Of a stretch of DNA of 64,000 nucleotides, positions 50,661-59,496 are shown in pieces. The translations under genes and the position numbers were made by a program. Every line of letters starts with the position of its first letter. The first letter of the stretch is position 1. The DNA comes from Desulfoferrobacter suflitae (GTDB lineage: Bacteria > Desulfobacterota > Syntrophobacteria > Syntrophobacterales > Syntrophobacteraceae). The stretch covers positions 186,001-250,000 of the forward strand of contig NZ_JAIBKA010000002.1 of NCBI RefSeq assembly GCF_022603395.1. Direction: 5' to 3'. Under the pieces are notes generated by a model. That model was not told the origin of the DNA. It worked only from the letters and a program-made list of their open reading frames with translations, and made no database searches.

Positions 50661-51713
50661 TTGAACCTATGGGAGGTCCATGTCAGGCCCGTTGAGCGAT
50701 CAGAGGAAGGTCGCTATCAGGAAGTGATGGATGAGCATCATTATCTGGGACGCATGCCTAAGATCAGCGAAACGCTTTGGTACATTGGCCTATGGCGCAA
50801 CCAGTGGGTGGCGCTTCTGAGCTTTTCCGCCGCCGCATGGAAGTGCGCGGCGCGGGACCAATGGATCGGTTGGAGCCCACGCCATCAGTATGATCGGTTG
50901 AAACTGGTAGCCAACAACAGTCGTTTTCTTATTCTTCCCGACTGGCACTTTCCGAATTTGGGCTCTCGCGTCTTATCATTGTGCCAGAAGAGAATCCCTC
51001 GCGATTGGCAAGATATCTTTGGCCATCCTTTGTTGTTGCTTGAAACCTTTGTGGACCCTCGACGCTTTCAGGGCACCGTCTATAGAGCAGCTAACTGGCA
51101 CTGTGTCGGTCAGACCAGGGGCTTCCGCCGCACCGGCAATGGCTACAGTGCTAGAACCCACCCGCCCAAAATGATCTTCGTAAGACCACTGCGACCCAAT
51201 GCACGAGAGTTGCTCTCGCGCCCACTTCTCGAATCGGCCTTTAATACAGGAGGAGCCAAAATCATGATTACTGCCGAGCATATGCAGTCTTTGCCGCAAT
51301 TCTTCACCGATATACCAGATCCCCGTCGTGCACAAGGACGTCGCCACAGGCTTTCAACCGTACTCGCCATCGCGGCCGGTGCAATCTTGTGCGGAATGCG
51401 AGGCTATAAGGCTATCACCGACTGGGCAAACAGCCTTGGCCAAAAGGCGCGTGAACGTTTCAGGTGTCGTGTGGAAAACGGCCGATGTGTGGTTCCAAGC
51501 GAATACGTCTTCCGGAATGTCCTTATCCGTGTCGATCCACTGGACCTGGACCACGCCCTGCAAAATTGGAATAAAACCCACGGCGAAAAGGATGAAAGCC
51601 TGGCAATCGACGGCAAGGTCATGCGCAATGCTATCGATGAGCAGGGCTATCAGACCCACATCATGAGCGCCATTGGTCATCAGACCAAGAATTGCTACAC
51701 CCAAAAAAAGTAG
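50661..51713 (+). CDS. Transposase part 1: DUF4338/DruA-like domain plus ISAs1 N-terminal region
   Basis: The product has 350 residues from a TTG start with GGAGGTGA upstream. Residues 1 to about 190 resemble DUF4338, the domain of DruA: YQEVMDEHHYLGRMPKISETL, RDQWIGWSPRHQYDRLKLV, NNSRFLILPDWHFPNLGSRVLS, ETFVDPRRFQGTVYRAANW. From about 210 the ISAs1 N-terminus follows (DIPDPRRAQGRRHRLSTVL), with the first catalytic Asp in LAIDGKVM. The frame stops at TAG 51711-51713 right after CAA AAA AAG. A -1 shift on this A_AAA_AAG heptamer would join it to the next frame. Confidence 0.85.
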   Translation: MNLWEVHVRPVERSEEGRYQEVMDEHHYLGRMPKISETLWYIGLWRNQWVALLSFSAAAWKCAARDQWIGWSPRHQYDRLKLVANNSRFLILPDWHFPNLGSRVLSLCQKRIPRDWQDIFGHPLLLLETFVDPRRFQGTVYRAANWHCVGQTRGFRRTGNGYSARTHPPKMIFVRPLRPNARELLSRPLLESAFNTGGAKIMITAEHMQSLPQFFTDIPDPRRAQGRRHRLSTVLAIAAGAILCGMRGYKAITDWANSLGQKARERFRCRVENGRCVVPSEYVFRNVLIRVDPLDLDHALQNWNKTHGEKDESLAIDGKVMRNAIDEQGYQTHIMSAIGHQTKNCYTQKK

Positions 51714-52447
51714 GTACCCTTCCCAAGGAAGGGGATGAGGAGGCCAAGCGAACAAACGAGATAAAAATGGCCGCCCCACTCCTTGATCCTATCAATATTC
51801 AAGACAAAGTCATCACGGCGGATGCCCTTCTAACGCAACGCGCCTTCGCCGATTATCTGGTTCTGGAGCGCAAAGCTCACTATCATTTCACCGTTAAGGA
51901 TAACCAACCCACACTTCGTACAGACATCGAATTCTTCTTCCAAAACCCAAAAGAGCCGGATTATATCGACAACGACTCTTGTGATCATGGACGGATTGAA
52001 ACCCGTAAAATCTGGACCACCACCGAGCTCAACGACTACCTCAACTTTCCTCATGTTGGGCAAGCGTTCGCAATCGAACGTCACTCAATAGACAAAAAAT
52101 CAGGCAAAGAATCTTGTGAGACCGTCTATGGCATCACCAGCAAATCCCCGGAAGAAGCCGACGCACAAAACGTTCTCAACACTAATCGAGGCCACTGGAG
52201 CATCGAAAATTCCTGCCATTATATCATCGATTGGAACTATGACGAGGACCGCAGCAGGATATCCAAGGGCTACGGTCCCGAAAATATCACCCGGCTTAGG
52301 CGATTTGCCGTCGGGCTCATCAAGTCCAAGGGTGTATACAGCGTCGCACAGAAAATGCGTCAACTCAATCGCAATGTCCGCTCAGTTCTCGACTATCTGT
52401 GTATGACAACAAACTCATGTACCCCTGCTCACCGGCAATTAGAATGA
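51692..52447 (+). CDS. Transposase part 2: ISAs1 DDE catalytic C-terminal domain (-1 frame)
   Basis: This frame continues the transposase after the slippery site at 51702-51709 (VGTLPKEGDEEAKRTNEI onward). It supplies the second catalytic Asp in VITADALLTQ and the Glu in HWSIENSCHYIIDW, so neither frame alone is catalytically complete. A TTG at 51692 exists, but no Shine-Dalgarno supports independent initiation. A -1 fusion of about 590 residues is the expected enzyme. Alternatively one A was gained or lost and the copy is dead. Confidence 0.85.
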   Translation: MLHPKKVGTLPKEGDEEAKRTNEIKMAAPLLDPINIQDKVITADALLTQRAFADYLVLERKAHYHFTVKDNQPTLRTDIEFFFQNPKEPDYIDNDSCDHGRIETRKIWTTTELNDYLNFPHVGQAFAIERHSIDKKSGKESCETVYGITSKSPEEADAQNVLNTNRGHWSIENSCHYIIDWNYDEDRSRISKGYGPENITRLRRFAVGLIKSKGVYSVAQKMRQLNRNVRSVLDYLCMTTNSCTPAHRQLE

Positions 52448-52463
52448 GAACAAATTTACCGTG

Positions 52464-52473
52464 CAGGGAATAG
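52464..52473. repeat. Right target-site duplication of the insertion sequence
   Basis: This is an exact second copy of CAGGGAATAG, next to the right inverted end. Confidence 0.85.
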
Positions 52474-52498
52474 ACAGCCGAGCGTGCTGTAAAGATTC

Positions 52499-52527
52499 TT
52501 GACTCGGCGCTTGCAGTCCGTTACTTT
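52499..52527 (+). promoter_or_regulatory. Possible promoter of the DMT transporter gene
   Basis: TTGACT (52499-52504) and TACTTT (52522-52527) are 17 bases apart, about 70 bases before the TTG start at 52595. It lies just outside the insertion sequence. Confidence 0.35.
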
Positions 52528-52594
52528 CCGGTGATCCTGGGGACCCGTATGGGTTCCCGTCGGCCAGGTCAGATGATGATGTTGGAGAAAATCG

Positions 52595-53536
52595 TTGCAC
52601 CCGAACACCTTCCGATCCGATGCCCTGCTGCTTCTCACGGCGACACTCTGGGGGTTTGCCTTTGTGGCTCAACGGGTGGGCATGGAATACCTCGGCCCGT
52701 TCACTTTCAACGGCATTCGCTTCGCCCTCGGGAGCCTTTCGCTGCTGCCGTTGTTGATTCTTACCCGTAAACAGGCACGTTCTGCTGCCCAGCGCATCTT
52801 GCCGGAAGCCCCTTTCAAAACCAAGCTGACGGGAAGCTTTCTGGCCGGAATCCTTTTGTTTTTGGGGGCATCCCTGCAGCAGATCGGACTGGTTTATACC
52901 ACCGCGGGAAAAGCCGGTTTTATTACTGGATTATATGTGGTGCTGGTTCCCATTCTCGGGCTTTTGTGGGGGCAACGCGTGCCGACCGGAACTTGGTTGG
53001 GCGCCCTCCTTGCCGCGTTTGGCCTATTTTTCCTGAGTGTGACGGAAAAACTCACCCTGGAGTTGGGGGATTTGCTGGTGCTGATCGGGGCGTTCTTCTG
53101 GGCCGGCCATGTTCTGGTGCTCGGCTGGCTGGCTCCTCGAATGAATTCTCTCAAGCTGGCCCTCGTGCAGTTTTCGGTCTGTTCGCTGTTGAGCCTGGTT
53201 ACAGCGCTCAGCATTGAGGTCATCACACTGCAGGGTTTGATTCCTGCGGCACTGCCCATTGTCTATGGAGGAGTGATTTCTGTTGGGGTCGCCTACACTC
53301 TGCAGGTGGTGGCCCAACGCAACGCCGATCCGGCCCACGCCAGCATCCTGCTCAGCATGGAAACCGTTTTTGCCGCTGTCGGAGGCTATCTGGTGTTGGG
53401 CGAAACCCTCTCGGGCAGAGGACTTTTCGGCTGTGCATTGATGCTCGCCGGTATGCTGTCCTCCGAACTCTCCGCCTACCTGTTCAAGCCGGAACCTGTT
53501 TTTGCCGAAAGGATCAAACATGCCAACAATCGCTGA
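52595..53536 (+). CDS. EamA/DMT-family transporter
   Basis: The product has 313 residues with about ten hydrophobic helices in two EamA repeats (LTATLWGFAFVAQRVGMEYL at the start of the first, LIGAFFWAGHVLVLGWLAPR at the start of the second). It is a drug/metabolite exporter of unknown substrate in the inner membrane. The TTG start is preceded by GGAGAAAATCG. The stop overlaps the start of the ybaK-like gene by 17 bases, so the two are cotranscribed. Confidence 0.9.
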   Translation: MHPNTFRSDALLLLTATLWGFAFVAQRVGMEYLGPFTFNGIRFALGSLSLLPLLILTRKQARSAAQRILPEAPFKTKLTGSFLAGILLFLGASLQQIGLVYTTAGKAGFITGLYVVLVPILGLLWGQRVPTGTWLGALLAAFGLFFLSVTEKLTLELGDLLVLIGAFFWAGHVLVLGWLAPRMNSLKLALVQFSVCSLLSLVTALSIEVITLQGLIPAALPIVYGGVISVGVAYTLQVVAQRNADPAHASILLSMETVFAAVGGYLVLGETLSGRGLFGCALMLAGMLSSELSAYLFKPEPVFAERIKHANNR

Positions 53537-53981
53537 AGTGAAATCGTTTCTCGCCACTCAAAACATCCAGGTGATGGAATTCCAGCAACCGACGCCGACC
53601 TCGGAAACAGCTGCGCAAGCGGTGGGGTGTTCGGTCGGCGAAATTGCCAAGACCATCCTGTTCATCGTTGGCACCCAACCGGTCGTTGTGGTCACCTGCG
53701 GGGACCTGAAAATAAAGGGCTCCAGGTTGAAACAAGCAGCTCAACTGACGGGCAAGGTGCGCCTGCCCCAGGCGGACGAAGTCGTTCACTACACCGGCTA
53801 TGAGCCGGGCGGGGTATGCCCGTTCCTCCTTCCCCCCCATCTGACTGTGTTGATCGACAGGTCCATGCGCCGTTTTCCAAGAGTTTTTGCGGCAGCCGGC
53901 AACGCAAATTCGGCTGTGCCGATTACCGTGGACCAACTCCTGGACATGACCGGGGGATTAGAAGTCGAAGTATGTGAATAG
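53520..53981 (+). CDS. YbaK/ProX-domain aminoacyl-tRNA deacylase
   Basis: The product has 153 residues. It has a YbaK-like domain with TSETAAQAVGCSVGEIAKTILF, then GDLKIKGSRLKQA and YEPGGVCPFLLP. The family hydrolyses mischarged aminoacyl-tRNAs in trans, with the lysine of EIAKTI expected to be catalytic. The ATG at 53520 follows AAAGGAT. It overlaps the transporter gene end. Confidence 0.92.
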   Translation: MPTIAEVKSFLATQNIQVMEFQQPTPTSETAAQAVGCSVGEIAKTILFIVGTQPVVVVTCGDLKIKGSRLKQAAQLTGKVRLPQADEVVHYTGYEPGGVCPFLLPPHLTVLIDRSMRRFPRVFAAAGNANSAVPITVDQLLDMTGGLEVEVCE

Positions 53982-54036
53982 CATGCCGCGACATGGCCGA
54001 CTCACTCCCGGTGTACCCCCGAGGGCTACCGCCGTG

Positions 54037-54603
54037 TCACCCCTCGCCGAATATTTCCATGCATTCACGGCAGGTTAGCAGCTGCAGCAGGGGAAACAAC
54101 GGCGTTTTTCGATAGGTGTTGAGTACTGCTTCATGGTACTCGGGGTGATGCGCCGCACAACAGTCTTCCACCATGATTGCCGCGAAATCGTTACTGACGG
54201 CGTCCAGCGCGGTGGTCAACACACATATGGGAGTGGCGATGCCGCAGATCAGAACCGTGTCAACCGTCAATGTTCTGAGGGTCTGATCCAGATCCGTTTT
54301 GAAGAAAGCACTGAAACGCCGTTTAGGGAGGACGTAATCCCGGGGACTTCTATGCAGGTCGGGTATGACCGACTCACCGGGAGTGCCGCGTAAGCTGTGA
54401 GGCTTCATCTTTCCCTGAAAAATGAAGTCCTGCGGCAGGAAACTGTCGCAAGCGAAGATCACCGGCATATCTTTGCGGTGGAACAGAGCCAGGAGCTGGT
54501 TGAGCCGCGGCAAAAACTCCCTTGCATGCTCAACAATGGCAGATTCAGGATGCTTCTCGAAGGTATCGAGCAGCAGGTCAACAACGATCAGAGCAGGATT
54601 CAT
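54037..54603 (-). CDS. Isochorismatase-like cysteine hydrolase
   Basis: The product has 188 residues. The family triad is Asp in ALIVVDLLLD (residue ~9), Lys in RRFSAFFKTDL and Cys in GIATPICVLTTALDA near 132. Members hydrolyse amides such as nicotinamide or ureido compounds, or act as isochorismatases, and the substrate is not readable here. ATG 54601-54603 follows GGAGGTGTTGG. The gene converges on the ybaK-like gene. Confidence 0.9.
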   Translation of the reverse strand: MNPALIVVDLLLDTFEKHPESAIVEHAREFLPRLNQLLALFHRKDMPVIFACDSFLPQDFIFQGKMKPHSLRGTPGESVIPDLHRSPRDYVLPKRRFSAFFKTDLDQTLRTLTVDTVLICGIATPICVLTTALDAVSNDFAAIMVEDCCAAHHPEYHEAVLNTYRKTPLFPLLQLLTCRECMEIFGEG

Positions 54604-54814
54604 CCAACACCTCCAGGCTGATTTTTCATGCCCTTCATACGCCGTCGAAAATCGGCTGCAGTGGGCATGTGGGCCTACCCATAAATGAATGGTCATGTTC
54701 CGGCAAGTGGTTTATATATACCCGTAAGTCAAGGAGAAAAGATACCGGAAGAGTGCAAAGACATTGACTGGCTGCGTTCAGACCGTGACCATTCGATCAG
54801 AGGAACTCTGTGAA

Positions 54815-56077
54815 ATGGAGACTCACTTCAACGACCTGCGGGAATCAAACGAATTTTTGAATCTGCTCTTCAACCATATGAATTCCGCCGTGCTCATCGC
54901 GGACGAAAATCTACGTATTCATCATTTCAACGACACGTTCCTGACGTTATTCTCCAAATCAAAAGAAAATGTTCTGGTAAAAAAATTTGGCGGTGCCAGC
55001 GGCTGCGTTTTCTCGGTGCGGGAGAATAAGGCCTGTGGAGAGACTTCCCACTGCGAGCGATGTGTGATCCGCCGCGCCGCGCTGCAAACCATGGTGGAAA
55101 AGGTGCCGGTAGATAAAATGCGCATGGAACGTACCTTTTACATCGATGGCAAGCCGACCACAAAATATCTCGACATCAGTACCCGGCACATTTCTTTTCA
55201 AGGACGTAAGATGATCCTGGTCATCTTGTACGACGTCACTGAAATAGAAACCAAGAAACTGGAGCTACAGGCAAAGCAAATTCAGCTCGATAATGATCTC
55301 AATGCCGCGGCAGGGATTCAACGCAGTCTGCTGCCGCAATATTTGCCGAGCGATGGAGCGGCTCAAATCGCCTGGCATTTTGAACCGTGCCGGCAGATCG
55401 GCGGTGACATTTTCAACATTCACTTTCCCGAGAAGAATCTGATCGATCTCTATATGCTCGACGTTTGCGGTCATGGCGTTTCGGCGGCACTCATCGCAGT
55501 CTCCGTGTCTCAGTTCCTGCAAACTGCGCGCAGCACGGCGGGCAAGGAGTCCGGCCTACACTCTCCCAGGACCATTCTTGACAGCATAGAAAAAGCCTAC
55601 CCGTTCGAGCGTTTCGACACCTACTTCACCATGATTTACATGACCATCGATCTGCTGGCGGGAACCCTCAAATACGGTTCCGCCGGCCACCCTCCTCCGG
55701 TTTTGCTGCGCTCCGAGGGGGACCTCGAGGTTCTTGATCTGCATGGGCCCGTCATCGGTTTTGGAGCGGGGAATGCCTTTGAAGAGCGGGAAGTGAAAGT
55801 GGCTCAGGGGGACAAAATTGTATTGTATACCGATGGAATCCTGGAAGCCTACGGTCCAACCGGCGAACTTTACGGCAAGAAGCGCTTGTACAAAGCCCTG
55901 AAAAAATGCCGGAAGGGCTCAGTCAAAGAAATTGTCGACACCATCCATAGTGATGTCAAAAACTTTTCACAAGCGCGCGAGCTCGACGATGACATCAGCA
56001 TCCTGGCAATCGAGTTCACTGGCCAAAAAACCACGCGGGACTCGCGTGAACACAGCGAGCCTGTCAACTCATCATAG
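54815..56077 (+). CDS. PAS-SpoIIE-type PP2C phosphatase (RsbU-like)
   Basis: The product has 420 residues. A PAS domain (about 15-155) contains a cysteine group, GCVFSVRENKACGETSHCERC, that could hold a metal, haem or disulfide switch. A short coiled linker follows (KKLELQAKQIQLDNDLNAAA). The phosphatase domain (about 185-400) has IQRSLLPQ, GGDIFNI, DVCGHGVSAAL and the C-terminal DDDISILAIEF metal motifs. It probably dephosphorylates a STAS protein such as the one encoded at 33802. ATG 54815 is chosen. The stop overlaps nth by 6 bases on the other strand. Confidence 0.88.
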   Translation: METHFNDLRESNEFLNLLFNHMNSAVLIADENLRIHHFNDTFLTLFSKSKENVLVKKFGGASGCVFSVRENKACGETSHCERCVIRRAALQTMVEKVPVDKMRMERTFYIDGKPTTKYLDISTRHISFQGRKMILVILYDVTEIETKKLELQAKQIQLDNDLNAAAGIQRSLLPQYLPSDGAAQIAWHFEPCRQIGGDIFNIHFPEKNLIDLYMLDVCGHGVSAALIAVSVSQFLQTARSTAGKESGLHSPRTILDSIEKAYPFERFDTYFTMIYMTIDLLAGTLKYGSAGHPPPVLLRSEGDLEVLDLHGPVIGFGAGNAFEEREVKVAQGDKIVLYTDGILEAYGPTGELYGKKRLYKALKKCRKGSVKEIVDTIHSDVKNFSQARELDDDISILAIEFTGQKTTRDSREHSEPVNSS

Positions 56078-56734
56078 ATTCTTTTCTGGAAACAGACACC
56101 AGGGCTCAATGACACAAACGGTGCACCTGGGTTTGCGCGCGGTACAGGTCTCGCGGCCATGTAGAATGACGGCATTGCTAAACCAGGTCCACCGTTCTCT
56201 CGGCACCAGCTGCATCAGATCCCGTTCTATTTTTTCAACCGTTTTGGCCGAAGACAATTGAACCCGCTGTGCCACTCGGCTGACGTGAGTGTCCACGGCG
56301 ATGCCCTGGTGCAGTCCGTAGGCGTTGCCGAGCACCATGGCTGCGGTCTTGCGGCCCACTCCCGGGAGTTGGACCAGTTGCTCGATGTCCTGCGGCACTT
56401 CCCCGCCAAATTGCTCAACCAGCACACGGCAGCAATCCTGGAGAGACTTTGCCTTGTTTCGATAAAACCCGGTGGGTCTTATTTCCTCCTCCAGCTGTTC
56501 CCGGGCTATCTGCAGATAATCCTCAGGCGACTTGTATTTCTTGAAAAGCGTCCCGGTCACTTGATTGACCCGCTCATCAGTGCACTGGGCGGAGAGCATG
56601 ACTGCGACAAGCAACTCGAAGCCATTGTCATAACTGAGGGCAAGCGACGCTTGCGGATACCTGTGCTGGAGGACTTCCAGGATCTTCTGCAGGCGCTCTC
56701 GGATGTCTTCAGGCGCTTTTCTTAACCGACTCAT
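56072..56734 (-). CDS. nth: Endonuclease III
   Basis: The product has 220 residues. It is a DNA glycosylase/AP lyase for oxidised pyrimidines. It has the helix-hairpin-helix LVQLPGVGRKTAAMVL with the catalytic Lys, the catalytic Asp in GIAVDTHVSRVAQR, and four cysteines C-x6-C-x2-C-x5-C (CTARKPRCTVCVIEPWC) for the 4Fe-4S cluster. The ATG follows GGAGGTGATACG. Confidence 0.97.
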   Translation of the reverse strand: MSRLRKAPEDIRERLQKILEVLQHRYPQASLALSYDNGFELLVAVMLSAQCTDERVNQVTGTLFKKYKSPEDYLQIAREQLEEEIRPTGFYRNKAKSLQDCCRVLVEQFGGEVPQDIEQLVQLPGVGRKTAAMVLGNAYGLHQGIAVDTHVSRVAQRVQLSSAKTVEKIERDLMQLVPRERWTWFSNAVILHGRETCTARKPRCTVCVIEPWCLFPEKNL

Positions 56735-56973
56735 CGTATCACCTCCAACGCATTCTCATGTTCTGTTTCGCCAGGACTCACTCAGCGGCGGCCAGAGACC
56801 GCAAGAAACCGTGTCGATCCGCGCCGCGAACCCCGAGGTGAAAATACTATCACAAACCACGTCGCCGCCTAATCATTATGTGCTTGTTACCCCTTGGCTT
56901 TGTTTTTTAGATGACTATTTTAAGGGATGTGGGCAAGGAACCTTCGTTGACTGCACAATAAGTTGTAGGCCAT

Positions 56974-59463
56974 ATGAATCCTGACGGCACATCCAATGGG
57001 CTTCCGCTTGTCGATCGGGCTGCAGACCCCGATATTCAACAGCAGGACAGCTCCCCATACAGCCAGGCACTGCTGGACAGTCTTCCGCATCCCGCAATGC
57101 TGATCAGGCGCGACCGCACAATCCTGGCGGCGAACACTGCAGCCAAACGATTGGGCGCGAAAGTGGGCGGCTACTGCTGGCGGGATTTCGGCTCATGCAA
57201 ATTCCTCAGCGAATACCACCGGGGTCTTGTCAAGGATCTCTCGTGGCAAACCTTGCCGGTTCCAATCAAGTGCACCTTCTGCAGGGCGGACGAAGCGCTT
57301 GACGCGAAAAAATCCGTGCACATTCCGGAAATCAAAGCCTTCGACCGTTTATGGGATACCTGGTGGGTCCCTTTATATTCCGACATGTATCTGCACTACG
57401 CCATCGATGTAACCACTCAAAAACAAACGGAAAACGAGTTAAGGCAATACCGCGAACGGCTGGAAGGCATTGTCCAGGAGCGCACCACGGCATTACAAAG
57501 CGTCAATGACCAATTATGGCGGGAAATCGTCGAGCGCAGGAAAACAGAACGTGCCCTGCGGGAGAGTGAAGAGCGTTTCCGTTTGATATTCGAAAAGAGC
57601 AAAGCGATCAAGCTGCTGATCGACCCGAAGTCGGGAAACATTGTCGATGCCAACCAGGCTGCCTGTGATTTCTACGGCTACCCCATGGAACGTATGAAAT
57701 CGATGAATATCAGCTCCATCAACACATTGTCCCCTGCGCAAATAAGCAAGGAGCTCTCCTCCGCTCTGGCGGAAGACCGCAATCATTTTCTCTTCAAGCA
57801 CAAGCTGGCGTCGGGAGAAATACGCGATGTGGAAGTCTACTCCAATCCCGTGCGCATCCACGATGAAAACCTCCTGTTTTCCATTGTTCATGACATCACC
57901 GAGCGGCGGCTGACAGAAGAGCTTCTAAGAATGGAGCACAACAAGTTTCTGAGCATTGCAAACTCTACGGAGAACGCCGTTTTCATCATCAATCCAGAAT
58001 TCCAGATCACTTACCTGAATCCTGTCGCCGTGCGGGAATTTGGGCCGGTGGGGAATCGTAAATGCTACGAGTACTTCCATGGGGACTCTGCCGCATGCCC
58101 CTGGTGCAAGCAACATGACTCTCCAGACAGCCAGGCTGCGCGGTGGGTTTGGACGTCTCCCGGCAATCACAAAACCTATGATGTCTTTGACACCCCGTTT
58201 CAGAATCCCGACGGAACGCTTTCCAGGTTGGAAATCCTGCATGACGTCACGGAACACAAGCGCATCCAGGAAGCACTGCGGCTCAGTGAAATGAGGCTTG
58301 CGGCCTTGCTTGAGCTGGCCCAGATGAGCGAGGCAACGTTGCACGAGATTACCCGGTTTGTGCTCGACCAGGCGATAAAACTTACCGGCAGCCAATGTGG
58401 GGCCATTGGGCTGAAGGATCACGATGGAGACCAGTTGGCCTTTTATACATCAAACGCAGGAGTTCCCGAACCCTGTGCCTTGGAAAACCAACGCAGAGCA
58501 TTTCCCTTCGGTGAACCCAGCCTCTGGGAAAATGCCCTGCACAGCGGCAGACCGATAATCGTGAACGATTATTCCAAATACGAGCAGAGGGAAGAACGCC
58601 GCCTGGATACTTTTCGGCGACTGCACCGCCTGCTCATTGTACCCTTTTCGATGGGCCAAAGGATGCAGGCGGTAGCAGCCACAGCCAACAAGAAACGAGA
58701 CTATGAATTATCCGATGTTCGACCCCTCACGTTGCTCCTCGACGGCATGTGTAAACTCATTCAGCGCAGACAATCCCAACAATCCCTTGTAGAATCCCAG
58801 CAACAGCTGCGCACTCTCTCCTCCAGATTGCTCAGGGTGCGCGAGGAAGAAAAAAAATACCTGGCCGGGGAATTGCACGATAAGGTTGGCCAAGCCTTTG
58901 CCGCCATAAAATACGCACTCGAAAACATCTTGAAAATCAACAGGGACAATGCCAACCAGACACTGCTCAATTCAATTGAAGCTCTGTTGCCGTTGGTGCA
59001 AAAATCCATTGACGATGTCAGGAATATGTACACGGATCTCAGACCCAGCATCCTGGACGATTTCGGTCTGATCGCTGCGCTGGAGTGGCTGTGCCGAGAA
59101 TTTCGGAAGAATTGTGCCGACATCCACATCGAGGTTCAACTCGAAGCCGAGGAAGTCGAGGTACCGCATGCTCTTAAGATTATTATTTTCAGGTTTGTGC
59201 AGGAAGCGCTGCACAACATTCGCGGACACAGTAAGGCCGGTGTCGCACATGTTTGCTTAGCCAGGGAGGGCAATAGACTGAGCCTGTACATCAGGGACAA
59301 TGGATGCGGTTTTGATGCGCAGCGGATACTCTCCTCAAGGGCTGCCGGAGGCGGGCTGGGTCTTGCCAGCATGAAAGAACTCACCGAACTTTCTCAAGGA
59401 TCCTTCGCGGTGGAATCCTCATTGGGGGCGGGAACCCTGCTCCGGGCGTCGTGGCCCGTTTGA
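56974..59463 (+). CDS. PAS-PAS-PAS-GAF sensor histidine kinase (NarL-type HisKA_3)
   Basis: The product has 829 residues with no clear membrane helix. PAS domains lie at about 30-150, 195-320 and 325-430. The first has cysteines GYCWRDFGSCKF and CTFC, and the third has KCYEYFHGDSAACPWC, like metal- or redox-responsive PAS modules. A GAF domain covers about 435-590. The dimerisation helix ELHDKVGQAFAAIK near 635 holds the phosphorylated His. The ATPase has FVQEALHNIRGHS, RDNGCGFD and GGGLGLASM. No receiver-domain regulator is adjacent. Confidence 0.92.
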   Translation: MNPDGTSNGLPLVDRAADPDIQQQDSSPYSQALLDSLPHPAMLIRRDRTILAANTAAKRLGAKVGGYCWRDFGSCKFLSEYHRGLVKDLSWQTLPVPIKCTFCRADEALDAKKSVHIPEIKAFDRLWDTWWVPLYSDMYLHYAIDVTTQKQTENELRQYRERLEGIVQERTTALQSVNDQLWREIVERRKTERALRESEERFRLIFEKSKAIKLLIDPKSGNIVDANQAACDFYGYPMERMKSMNISSINTLSPAQISKELSSALAEDRNHFLFKHKLASGEIRDVEVYSNPVRIHDENLLFSIVHDITERRLTEELLRMEHNKFLSIANSTENAVFIINPEFQITYLNPVAVREFGPVGNRKCYEYFHGDSAACPWCKQHDSPDSQAARWVWTSPGNHKTYDVFDTPFQNPDGTLSRLEILHDVTEHKRIQEALRLSEMRLAALLELAQMSEATLHEITRFVLDQAIKLTGSQCGAIGLKDHDGDQLAFYTSNAGVPEPCALENQRRAFPFGEPSLWENALHSGRPIIVNDYSKYEQREERRLDTFRRLHRLLIVPFSMGQRMQAVAATANKKRDYELSDVRPLTLLLDGMCKLIQRRQSQQSLVESQQQLRTLSSRLLRVREEEKKYLAGELHDKVGQAFAAIKYALENILKINRDNANQTLLNSIEALLPLVQKSIDDVRNMYTDLRPSILDDFGLIAALEWLCREFRKNCADIHIEVQLEAEEVEVPHALKIIIFRFVQEALHNIRGHSKAGVAHVCLAREGNRLSLYIRDNGCGFDAQRILSSRAAGGGLGLASMKELTELSQGSFAVESSLGAGTLLRASWPV

Positions 59464-59496
59464 CCCAACCTCTTGAATACCTTAAGGATCGCCGTC

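Larger units (their letters stand above)
50537..52463 (+). mobile_element. Complete ISAs1-like insertion sequence with DruA-like domain
   Basis: The element is 1927 bases. The left end starts CACGGTGAATAGGTGCTC and the right end, reversed, CACGGTAAATTTGTTCTC, an imperfect inverted repeat. It is flanked by the 10-base direct repeat CAGGGAATAG, within the 8-10-base range usual for the ISAs1 family. It carries one transposase split into two frames. It separates the cold-shock gene from the DMT transporter gene, whose promoters both seem intact. Confidence 0.88.
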
